Below are positions 1 through 9,274 of a DNA stretch of 64,000 bases, piece by piece. Origin of the DNA: Lenzites betulinus (Eukaryota > Basidiomycota > Agaricomycetes > Polyporales > Polyporaceae). The first letter of the stretch is position 1. Every line of letters starts with the position of its first letter. The notes beneath the pieces were generated by a model that did not search any database, was not told where the DNA came from, and saw only the letters and a list, made by a program, of their open reading frames with translations. The stretch spans positions 186,001 through 250,000 of the forward strand of contig JABYQU010000036.1 of assembly GCA_022264855.1 (NCBI GenBank), given 5' to 3'. A program made the translations under genes and the position numbers.

Positions 1-840
1 CGGGAACGGGCGGAACGCGAGCGTGAGAAGAAGGAGGGCTCGCGCAAAGGGAGTCTCACGAAACCTGTCGCGAACGGTGCCCCCGGGTCGAACGTGCGGC
101 GGGCAGAAACCCCGGTTCGGGGCCCTCAGTACGAGATGCAGCACCGAGCGATGGAGCAGGGATACGGTGGGTACGGCCAGCCACCTGGTGGCGGAGGGCC
201 GCCACCCACGCGCACTTCTTCAGCACCCCCTCCCCCGATGCAGAACGCTCCCCGGGGGTCGCCACAGTCGTCCCAGTACTCGGTGCAGCTCGTGCAGCCC
301 CAGCCGAGACCGGCGGGTTCTCCGGGGACGGCGAACAGCCAGTATTACGAGATCGGAGAGCCGTCGACTCTGTCGGCGCAGCAGTATCCGCTCGTTGTCA
401 CTGGTGCGCCCCAATTACCTCCAGGCGCTATGCCGCCGGTCGCCGTTGAACAGACGTGGATAGCGAACGCAGGCTCCCAAGGGATGTCTTTGCCCTCGAA
501 CCGCTCTTCCAATTCTCCCCCGCCACGGTCCGCGTCAGGCTCGCCACCGACGTCGCCCAACTCCCCGGGCTCGCGACGGCCACGCTCTCCGCCGTCGACA
601 AACCGCTACACGCCCGCACAGGAGAAGCAGCCATACAGTGGCGTTGGGGTTGGTGGCGGGGCACGTCTTCCCGGGCGGTCTTTGTCCGCGACGGCGGCCC
701 CGCCGCAGCCGATGGCGCCGATGAACGGGAAGGTGAAGAAGGTCATGAGCGCGCACGCTGTGCCCCCACGACAGTCGAGCGAGGACGAGGACCTGCCGCT
801 CGCGATGTGGCAGCAGCAGCAGCGGCGAAAGGAGTACTGA
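1..840 (+). CDS. 3' end of a Pro/Ser-rich low-complexity protein (partial)
   Basis: The reading frame is open from the first base of the window to a TGA at 838-840, so this is the C-terminal part of a longer protein whose start lies upstream. The visible part begins with a charged Arg/Glu/Lys stretch (RERAEREREKK) and continues as a disordered region rich in Pro, Ser, Gly and Gln, with several PPP runs. It ends in an acidic, Gln-rich tail (EDEDLPLAMWQQQQ). No folded domain is visible, so the function cannot be assigned. Such tails are common on fungal signalling and cytoskeletal scaffold proteins. Codon use looks genuinely coding and no intron is needed in the visible part. Confidence 0.7.
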   Translation, partial: RERAEREREKKEGSRKGSLTKPVANGAPGSNVRRAETPVRGPQYEMQHRAMEQGYGGYGQPPGGGGPPPTRTSSAPPPPMQNAPRGSPQSSQYSVQLVQPQPRPAGSPGTANSQYYEIGEPSTLSAQQYPLVVTGAPQLPPGAMPPVAVEQTWIANAGSQGMSLPSNRSSNSPPPRSASGSPPTSPNSPGSRRPRSPPSTNRYTPAQEKQPYSGVGVGGGARLPGRSLSATAAPPQPMAPMNGKVKKVMSAHAVPPRQSSEDEDLPLAMWQQQQRRKEY

Positions 841-1706
841 GCGTTGGATGCTGACCCTCCTTGTGTGTGTGTTTCCCCTGTACGATCATCCCGTCGCCCC
901 TTCTCGCTCCGCTGCCGCCGCCTCCGTACCTATCGGGACTCCGCGCTATCGTCGTCGTTCCTTCATTTCCGAGCTGAGCATCTAGACGTTCGTGCACCAA
1001 GTAGTAATCGTTTTGGCCCCTTTTATTCTCTCTCCCTCCTCCGCCGCCGCAGCCGCCGTCTCTTGCACGCAATATTCTCATCTAGCACTACGCATCCCGT
1101 CCCACCCGCACGCCCGTCCACTCTACATCCATCTCGTACATCATAGCATCTGTTCTCCCGCACGCATCGATCCTTGTTTTTTCCGCCCCGCGCCTCGGAC
1201 GTTTCCCTCTTACCTGCCGCCCCCCAAACCACCCACAACGACCCACCCAATGTCCATGCCATACATCACAATATCCCGACGTCGCGACCCCGCCCCACGT
1301 ACTAGTACCGAGCCCTGGCCCCGCTCCCCCCCTCCTCGTCCCCCTTGTTCTGTTCTGCCTGTCGCGCACGTTGTGTTGCCCCGAGGACTCTTCGCCGGAT
1401 GTTGCTACCACGCTCTGCGCCTGCGCCTGCGGCCGCCCGCACTACATACATACATTATATTCTGCTCGCATGGCGGTTATTGTATTTTCGTTCTGACGAA
1501 CGCCTGGCTGGACAGTACTGTGGAGGTGATTGGGAGGCGACGACGGGAACGGCTCCGGGAGCTGGGCGTCATGAAGAGTGACTTGTGTGGCTGACTACAC
1601 TGCCAAACGTTCATTAGATTACCGTAAGCTGAGTGTTTCACGCTCCTGCCATCCGCTTATTCAGATCTCTGCGCCCCGCCTATCACCTGGCTACACGCAT
1701 GTCCCG
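841..1706. other. Gene-free stretch, pyrimidine-rich
   Basis: The stretch follows the stop codon of the Pro/Ser-rich gene and ends at the inverted-repeat element. It is strongly C/T-rich on the plus strand, particularly 1020-1470. Several frames are open here, but they translate into compositionally odd Arg/Pro/His-rich sequence. It is probably the 3' untranslated region plus spacer. No RNA gene or further coding exon was recognised. Confidence 0.4.
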
Positions 1707-2578
1707 TACACGCCCAGTTGCCCATGAGGTCGGGTGGAGGTTTCGAAAGGAGACGCCTGGGGGATATGTAACGGATGGCTGATGGACGTCAGGCCGGTAT
1801 CATGCGAATATTTACCTGGCGATATCGTGAGGATAATCAGCAGTAATAACCCGGCAGACAACTGCCTCGATGTTCGCTCGAGACGGGCGCTATATCCGCC
1901 CGACCTCTGAGCGGAATCCTCAGATATCTAGTACAGAGACGCCCTAAGTGTGGGAGCTTGAGAGGGCGCTTCGTACTTGGGGAATCGACGGTTCTGCATG
2001 CTGTCTCTCTCTCCTTTTCTCCAATGTCTTCGTGTCTTGCTGTTTTGCCTCGCTCTCTCTCATGGTACTTGCACTTAATCTACTTCGCTGGTCCACATCG
2101 CTCACTCTTCAGCCTCAAGCTTCCACTGAAGGACATCTAGTTTGGTAAGTACATAGCTCGTCCATTTCTCATAGTAGTCGGCGCTAGTCGCCGTCGACAT
2201 CCCAACTTCTCTCCTTGCAAACCACGCGCCCTTCCCACCTCTGTATATGCTTCTTTCATGAGTAATATACTATGTATCACTGTCCTGCTGTACTTCGTCC
2301 GTCCACACATGATATATTTGTGCACACCTGCAATAATTTCTGCTGCTGCTGGCATGGCAAGCGCCGCTGCCGTCTGGACACAGGCGTCTAGCTGTGGATA
2401 TCCTCAGGACTCCTGCGAGACAGTCGGCGGATGCCTGCGTCTAATTTCGTGGTAATATTCGCGACCCGGTATCTACTCGACGATTGGTAATAATTATCTC
2501 TCAAAGTTCCGCACCAGTCTCAAGGAAATATCCTGATCCGCGAGATATCTGCGGACACCAACCCCCTTCGGGCGTGTA
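1707..2578 (+). mobile_element. TIR element, copy 1 (non-autonomous, MITE-like)
   Basis: The element starts with CACGCCCA at 1709 and ends with GGGCGTG at 2570-2576, a short perfect inverted repeat. It is bounded on both sides by TA (1707-1708 and 2577-2578), as expected for a TA target-site duplication. A second copy in the same orientation lies at 32597-33476. The two copies align over their whole length with scattered substitutions and small indels and stop at the same terminal bases, so the ends are real. The palindrome GATATC recurs near both ends (1821, 1923, about 2396, 2544). No transposase frame is present; the longest internal frames are about 60-70 codons. TA duplication would fit a Tc1/mariner-type source, but the superfamily is inference. 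Confidence 0.75.
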
Positions 2579-3749
2579 AGGTTACCACTAGCTTCCTAAT
2601 CATCCTATCGACTGCTCCGTGTCTGCCTTCCCCCATCTGGTGTACACACTGCAGTATTCCCTCAAATCCATGACAGTCTCTCCACCCAAATTCAGCGTCA
2701 ACATGTCTGCCCGCCCGAGCCCGCTTTTTCACGCCACCGCTACCAGTATGCGGTATAGCACCGTGTTTGTTCTCTCTGATGAGTATATAGTCCGGGCTTT
2801 CTTCTTGTGATGGAAAGCGGGGACTTGTCTCGTCCCCCCATCCCCTCTGCAAGGGGACCCGGTCAGTGCAGCGTAAGTTCCTCAGCCTCACCAGTAAGTC
2901 GGGGCCACTGGAGCCGCCAGGAGCCAATGTAAGTCATTTCCCGTTGGCTGCAAGTCCTAAGCATGGTAAGTGGTGCTAAAATCGTCGAGGCCTGCATGTC
3001 ATTAAGCCTGGTAAGCCGCTGACCAGCCACCCCATGGTGTCGACTCAGACTTGACGGTACGTTGATAAATATCTTACAACGATATCAGTACATACGGTAG
3101 CTACTAATTGCTATCTTGATATCTATGTACGATCACTTCAATCATATTTTTGTGCTGTCCCAACGGAATGTTCGAAAGAGCGATGTATTCAAGAAAGCGC
3201 CAATGAAAGGAGCCTAAGGCCGTGCACATAAAACATACATGACGCCTAGCCGCGATCAACAGTCCGGATCATTTATTATAAGCGTTGTAGCCTTTACCGA
3301 CAACATTGAGCCGTCATGTTCAGTCTGGCTACCGGCAGGTACCTTCGTCACCTGGCTGTAAGACCCCACCTGCTCGGAGGCTCTGGTAATATTCGTATCG
3401 TCTCTGACCGTAACCTGACCGGCGCGCTACCGCTGGGTCCCACGGTCATCCTCGAGATCTTCCCTCATCGGCCTCTCCGTCATCTGACTCACGGTTGGCA
3501 GTGTAGGCGCAGTAAGTCGCCGTGTACATTCGTCCTCGGACCTGGTTTGTATTCGCGCTGGTGGTACGTTCCCCTCCGACCTTCGCGAAGAGTACTTGTA
3601 ATGCATGCCGTCGACGGAGAACTTGTCCATCCACACTAACTCCGCATGCACAACTTGAGGATGCGGTGGTCCTATAGGCGCCCGTAACCCGCCACCTCAA
3701 GAGAATGCATCATTCCGTCCGGGTGACACCTTGCCACTGACGTACTGTT
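2579..3749. other. Gene-free stretch between the TIR element and U6
   Basis: No coding exon could be supported on either strand. The part from 2873 to 3015 holds five GTAAG words within 143 bases, looking like a row of 5' splice sites without a gene. The part just upstream of 3750 would have to carry any external U6 promoter elements, but no clear TATA box is seen 25-30 bases before the RNA start. Confidence 0.35.
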
Positions 3750-3773
3750 GTCCCCTTCGGGGTGACATACGAA

Positions 3774-3804
<31 letters not shown>

Positions 3805-3869
3805 GGCCCCTGCACAAGGATGACACGCTTTCCCGGAGTGGTAGATCTACGGATCTCAATATTTATTTT
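3750..3869 (+). ncRNA. U6: U6 spliceosomal snRNA
   Basis: The core is unmistakable. A 5' stem-loop (GTCCCC-TTCG-GGGTGAC, with one bulged T) is followed by AAATTGGAACGATACAGAG, which includes the ACAGAGA box, then AGATTAGCATGGCCCC and GCACAAGGATGACACGC, the U2/U4-pairing region and internal stem-loop. U6 is the catalytic RNA of the spliceosome, made by RNA polymerase III. After GACACGC (ending about 3830) the sequence departs from the usual U6 3' end. It contains AGATC-TACG-GATCT, a hairpin with a UACG tetraloop, before a T-run (TTTATTTT, to 3869) that could terminate polymerase III. The end is therefore approximate. It could be the functional gene with an unusual tail or a 3'-altered copy. 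Confidence 0.9.
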
Positions 3870-4191
3870 CCTCGTTCCTAGTAGATTTTACATTCGAAGC
3901 TCAACGTTCAATCCTGAGGCTACTGTCTTGGCAGTCCGACATATGTAATATTGTATGCAGTGTTTGCCAAAGCACTGGTGTAATCCTCCCCCAGAGCAAT
4001 GGAACAATCTGTCAAGTGCAGTGTAAGGCGGATGCTCCGCCAACGCAGTGGTATCCAGAAGTACTGTGTCTAGAACTGACCCTTCAAGTTCACCGTATCT
4101 GCGCATGAAGCTCCCCCGGAAGGGCCATACGAAGTTACCAACGATGCAGTTCCGGAATCAGATGATATTGTTATCAAAGCCGAAGGAGCCT
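3870..4191. other. Short intergenic stretch after U6
   Basis: Lies between the U6 terminator and the stop codon of the alpha/beta-hydrolase on the opposite strand. It should hold the hydrolase 3' UTR. Apart from the B-box-like word at 3906 nothing was recognised. Confidence 0.35.
3906..3914 (+). promoter_or_regulatory. Possible downstream B box for U6
   Basis: GTTCAATCC fits the polymerase III B-box pattern GWTCRANNC and lies about 37 bases after the presumed U6 terminator. Yeast SNR6 is known to use a B box downstream of its terminator. The match is a nine-base word and could be chance. Confidence 0.35.
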
Positions 4192-5494
4192 CTAGACACC
4201 GTCAATCCACCACGCGATCCTGCGCAAAGTGTCCGTATGCTCTGGCTCGTGCCAAGTGAACACCACGAAGTCATGCACAGCGTCCACCGGGATATCCCTT
4301 ATGACCTTCACGCCGTCCTGTCTCATCCTCTCGACCAGAGCCTCCGAGTCGTCCACCATGCGCTCAGCACCCCCCGCGACGACGTACGTCTCCGGATAGC
4401 CGCTGAACAGCCCCTCCTTCTCTCCAGCCTCTGGCCGCGGCTTCACGTACAGCGACATCGGGGACAGATACCGATTTGTCCGCGCTTCTTCGTACGGGAG
4501 GGGCCCGAGGAGGGAGCGCACGCCGTACCCTGCAAACGGGTCCTCGTCGTCCACGCCGAAGATGTCGATGGGCGCGTTCTGCGTCTGGGAGGTGCCCGGG
4601 CCGCGGCGCGACATGCAGAGGTCGAGCCACGCCGACGCGACGAGCACTTTGCCGGGGAGCGGCAGCTGCGCGGCGACGGAAGGCGTCTCGAGCAGGTAGC
4701 GGACGAACGCGAGCGCGAGGTTCCCCCCAGCGGAGTCCCCGATGATGGTGATGTTGCGCGGCTCGAAACCGGCTTCGTGCACGAGGTAGCGGTATGCGGC
4801 GAGCGTGTCGAGGAGCGCTGCTGGGAACGGGTTTGCAGCGGGAAACGGGGCGGAGGCGCTGAGTCGGTACTCGAGCGCGAGTGTGCGCATCAAGGTCTTC
4901 GAGTGCTTCAGAAGCCCGCGGGTGAAATTCGCGGTCACGTCAGAGGGGTGCGCGCTGGAGAGCTGTTGAAGAAGGCGGAGGGTCAGTACTCAATGGCGGT
5001 GACCGAGAGACCTCTGGATGAATCGGGCAGAGGCTTACATGGTAGGCACCCCCGTGCAGGTGTATCACGGTTTTCTCGCCCGGCTTGGCTTTGAGCGTGT
5101 CCCAGTGCGTGTCCTCTTTGAGCAGCCAGTATCCCGCGACTTTGGCTGGTCGAACGCCAGTGATCTCGGCCAGCCGGCGAACTTCGCCCGTGATAAGGTC
5201 CTCGGGGACTCCCTGAATCCAGGTGAACTTGGCGTTCTTGAGAGAGCCGTCGGGCACCTCTTGGGGCGGCGCTTGCTCCGACTTCAGGTCAACCTTCATG
5301 TCGAACAGTTCTTGGATAGTACGGACGATGAGAGAGCGCTTCAAGGTCCATGATGGACGTGACCTGTGTGAAGGTATGGTGTACCACAGCGTCCATGCCG
5401 GTAGTTTGATCAAGAGCAGGGAGGTAGCAAAGTAGATAAGGTATAGAGATTTGAACGGTTGGTAGCGGAGGATCAGGAACCTTTGCCTAGCCAT
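4192..5494 (-). CDS. Membrane-anchored alpha/beta-hydrolase (HSL/esterase-lipase type)
   Basis: Two exons (5494-5039 and 4962-4192) join over a 76-nt intron to give about 408 residues. HGGAYH forms the oxyanion-hole motif of the hormone-sensitive-lipase group, GDSAGG carries the nucleophile Ser, and VHDF near the C-terminus carries the catalytic His, so the protein is an active-looking carboxylesterase or lipase. The N-terminus holds one hydrophobic segment (LYLIYFATSLLLIKLPAW), suggesting an ER or plasma-membrane anchor. The start chosen is the MARQRF methionine; an in-frame ATG at 5569 would add 25 residues. The aldo-keto reductase lies upstream on the same strand. The substrate cannot be told from sequence; steryl or fungal metabolite esters are possible. 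Confidence 0.85.
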
Positions 5495-5930
5495 CGGAGG
5501 AGACAAATACGCTAGAAAAAGCCTGTCAATCATCTCATACAGCTGAACCGCGAGTACATTCCTACGCACCTAGCCAAAGGTTGAATATGATCAGCCCACC
5601 GTTGTAATCGGTGGCCAACAGACCACGGGAGGCGTGGGGGACATCTTCGTCATGATCTACAGCTATATGTCAGTGTGTGAGTGTAATAATCGATGTGTGA
5701 AGAATCCAAATGAAGGCCAGCTGATGCGCCCATGTTCTCAGTATGAGACATTTTGCATAGCCAGGGCTTGCACGATGACAATGCGCGCGATTTTGCATGC
5801 GTGATACACCTCCCTTTACTTTGACACATGCATAGACGCCACGCGTGAAGTTGCGATGATTCGCCTCACATTGACTTCTTCTAAGGAGGTCTTCGTACGA
5901 ACTGTTTGTAACCTACTGCGAACTATACGC
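5495..5930. other. Spacer between reductase and hydrolase
   Basis: Both flanking genes run on the minus strand, so this stretch carries the reductase 3' UTR and the hydrolase promoter. No conserved element was identified. Confidence 0.35.
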
Positions 5931-7774
5931 TTACGGCCCTGGAGCAATGGGGGGCGAGGCCTTGACAAACTTGACCCAACCGGCGGCGTCCACCATATAG
6001 TTCGGGCGCCCGTCGCCGTGCGCAGGGTCAAAACCGAAAAATTGGTAGGGGAATCCAGGGGCGAACGGCGCCACAGCCTCCAGCTCCTGGATGTGCTGCG
6101 GGGCGAGTGCGATTTCGATGCCCTTCCGAACGTCACAGCCCGTCAGGTTCTGCATATATAGGCGCGCGTTCTGAAACATGAATGCACACCTTGATGGCGT
6201 CCGGTATATATTTTGGGTTCCGCCCGCCGATCAGAGGGAAAACATACGGCACCTTTGCCAATGCCCACGCAACGGCAACTGAAGCAAGCGTTGCGCCTCC
6301 ACCGATTTCACCAGCAATCTTCTCTAGCGCAGCACTGATCGTCTTCTCCTCTTCCGTCTGTGGCATGTTGTAGCGCAGCGCCGAGCGCGCGTTGATTTCG
6401 GCTTCGGTCTTATACTTGCCCTGAACAGAGGCAGAGAAAATGTTACATATGAATTTCGTGAGCGCTGTAGAGTTGACATTGACGTACCTGGCCGAGAACG
6501 CCCCAAGGGACTATACCCATACCCTCTGCGCGGCACATTGGCACGATCTCCCGCTCAAGGTCGCGAGTGCCGATGCACCAAAGGCCTTGATCTTCGTAGA
6601 CGTGCGGAATGTTAGCTGAGAGCCGGCGTTGGGACGAAGTGTACGCACAGACGACAAATTGTGCCATGCCATGGGCGCGTGCATAATCGTTCGCTTTCAC
6701 GACCAGCCAAGCTTAGACAAATATTACATTGTGAGTGGGTGACTGGAGGAAGACACGAAGATAAAAGACTTACCCGGCGTGTCGGAGATGCCAAGGTAGA
6801 GCACCTTGTTGCTCTTGACGAGGGCGTCGAGAGCCTGCATGAGTTCCGGAATGGAGGTAGAATAGTCCCACCTGCGCTCAGTGAGTATCGATTCGGATCG
6901 CACCACTTTGTTCGCATTACCAATGCACATAGAGAATGTCGATGTATTTCGTTTGGAGCTTGACGAGACTGTCTTCAACCTAAAGCAGGTGCGTGAATAC
7001 GTGTAGGGTGCGAGCATGAGGCTGAGATGCCGACCGAAAGGTACAGGCTCTTGTGGTGGTTGCCTTGATAGTTCACCTGCAAATGGCGGTCGATGTTGCA
7101 GAGTTTTACGGCCTTTCTTGTGCATTCTTACGCACTTTAACCTTGATGTCCTCCCTGTGATGTTGATAACCCATAGTGTATTTTGTAGCTATGACCAGCT
7201 GATCACGGATTCCTCTGGCGGCGGCCCAAGCCCCAACAATAGATTCACTCTGTTTTCACGAAAGGATTAGATTGAAGAAGTTGGCAAGAATCGGGCAAGT
7301 GGAAGCACGCACTTGACCATCCTGGTAGATGTTTGCTGTATCGATGAAGTTTCCCCCCGCTTCGAAGTACGTGTCGAGGAACTGCTCGCTTTCGTTTCCG
7401 TATTCAGTGGTCGCCATCGCACGACCCTGGACGCACCTTGAAAGATTCCTCTTGGGTCGACGCTGGAGGGAGGGCAGTCAGAATTGACTAGATATGATTG
7501 GGAGCACCCGTACTGCCTGCCATTTCGGCTCCCCATGCTTGCCCAAGCGACATAGCACCCAGACATATCGGGGAGACACGCACTGCAGTGAAGATCGGGG
7601 AAGATGAGCTACAGAGTCTACAATTCGGGCTGAAAAGTCCTACCGCCTGCTGAAGGGGAGAGAAGCTATATCAATTGATGATTAGCACCGTATGCCTGAG
7701 CTGAGGTTGGTCAGGTTTACTCTGTATCGACCAAGTTCCGTGATGGGCCGAGGTTGAGGTGTGTACGAGCTCAT
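5931..7774 (-). CDS. Aldo-keto reductase (aryl-alcohol dehydrogenase / norsolorinate reductase-like)
   Basis: An NADPH-dependent aldehyde/ketone reductase with a TIM-barrel fold. Thirteen exons can be joined in one frame from MSSYTPQPRP to a TAA at 5931-5933. The catalytic tetrad is intact: Asp and Tyr in NFIDTANIYQDG, Lys in IATKYT, His in LYVHWWDY. Downstream come YLGISDTPAW, APWGVL-like VPWGVLGQ and the cofactor segment PLIGGRNPKY, in the order found in the fungal AAD/NorA group. Two exons are tiny, 22 nt (7665-7644) and 26 nt (7462-7437). The relatives reduce aryl aldehydes during lignin metabolism or polyketide intermediates; which applies here is unknown. It sits between a hydrolase and a glycosyltransferase, suggesting small-molecule modification. 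Confidence 0.9.
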
Positions 7775-9202
7775 GGCGTCGATGGAGGAGGAGAAAAGGA
7801 TGATCAGTGATACGCCGCCTCGCCTGCGTGAACCTGAGAGTTATTAGTTGCGCCCACGGATCCTTTACTGTGAGTCAAGCGATGGCCGTAAGGGTTTCAT
7901 GATATCAGACGAGAAGTCGCGATATCTCCCCGAAAGCAATATCTTCCGATTCGATCACATGATAAATATCTGTATGTCAATGAGAATATGTTACAATTGC
8001 AATGGACGGCGAAGAGCCGGTCATATCGATGATTTACTGTTCTGTGGGCGAGTTTTGCAACTGCTCATTGGACGATGCTAATGAGTTGTGATCGCATTGT
8101 ATAATTGAACAAGGATTCAATTCTGTGTGTATAGCCTGTTGTAAGAACGATGATATGGCGCAAATGCTATTGAACATACAATGGAGGTGACAGCTTACCA
8201 AACTGCTGTAGATCTTACGGACCACCTTATATTTTTTGCAACCACGGTAGTTCAAATTGTCCGAGTTGCTGTTTTATGCTAATCATAGAATGTACGTCAC
8301 ATCTAGAAAGATGCAGGTGAGCAACTTGTGATGAATAGCAGCCGGAGACCCCTTCGAGACTGTCCAATGCTTACATGTGCAGTATGATAGGCACCAGTAC
8401 AGATACCCAGAAACCGGGAGGTCTCCTTCCTACCCGACACAGCGTGCGACCGAAGCTGGATGCGGGTTCTATTGGACGTGTTTCTGCATGTCTAAAACGT
8501 TGAGTATTGAAAGAGCGGCACGACCAACCCAAGATCAACAGAACATGTGGGCAGGTCCACGAGGATGTTGTGGTCGACTTGCAAGTTGAGCGGATGATGA
8601 GTCCGGCCGGTAGTAGCCGGCATAGCGACTGCATCTAATCTAATCTTGGAATGACACTCGCAAGATCAAAGTGGTGACTGAGCTTGAGTGAGACCTTACC
8701 ACCTCCACCCGGGCAGTACCCAGGCCCGCAGCGGCTTGGCTTCTCCATCTCTTGGTCAAACTACACGAGTGAGCTGTACGTAGGTCCGGGCCCATGTGCA
8801 TGCAAGATATGCATATGCTCAAGGCAGCTCCGCGATGGTAGCAAATATCCCGGAGTTATCCGTAACACGCCAAAATGGTTTTGAGAGCGCACTGGATGCT
8901 GGAGTATCGATGGCATCTTGGTCGCAACGGCGGACATGGCAAGAGAACTGCAAGTGGGTATCGTGTATATTCTTGCGGGCCTCATACGCCTTACGCCGGC
9001 TCACCTTATGTGTACGTACACACGAGCGGATTTCGCATGCCCCGTTATAACTACAACTGATTCGAGGTGGGACTAGTCTCCGTGCCTGATTCAAGCCAAT
9101 GATAATCGATCTACGTAGTACTATGCAGGATCGCACGGCGATAGCAGCATCCCCGCTCCAAGAGGGCGATGCCGCTCTGAGTCTTTGCCGCTTGGTTCGA
9201 AC
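7775..9202. other. Long divergent intergenic region
   Basis: Lies between the start of the reductase (-) and the start of the glycosyltransferase (+), so it holds both promoters. At about 1.4 kb it is long for this genome. No ORF with plausible composition, RNA gene or repeat was recognised. A weak local feature is CCTTACCACCTCCACCCGGG around 8694-8714. Confidence 0.35.
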
Positions 9203-9210
9203 TATATATA
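9203..9210 (+). promoter_or_regulatory. TATA box of the glycosyltransferase
   Basis: TATATATA lies 65 bases before the start codon at 9275, a suitable distance for a transcript with a 5' leader of about 35 bases. TATA promoters are usual for regulated rather than housekeeping genes in fungi. Confidence 0.45.
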
Positions 9211-9274
9211 CCCTATACATTGGGTCGGTAGATTTTTCCAACGAGACAACCTGGAACCTGTGTCAGTGGCCAGA

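Noticed and set aside
992..1594. 200-codon plus-strand frame after the first gene
   Set aside because: Composition (Pro, His, Arg, Ser from a pyrimidine-rich stretch) is not protein-like and there is no homologous motif. It is better read as 3' UTR.
1948..2148. Frames inside the TIR element, shared with copy 2
   Set aside because: Only about 60-70 codons, start differently in the two copies, and have no transposase motif (no DDE signature or DNA-binding domain).
1707..2578. Possible solo LTR of a retrotransposon
   Set aside because: LTRs start TG and end CA with 4-6 bp duplications. Here the ends are CACGCCC/GGGCGTG with TA on both sides, which fits a DNA transposon instead.
4048..5094. 348-codon plus-strand frame
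   Set aside because: Antisense to the alpha/beta-hydrolase, which shows HGGAYH and GDSAGG motifs on the other strand. The plus-strand translation has no sensible features.
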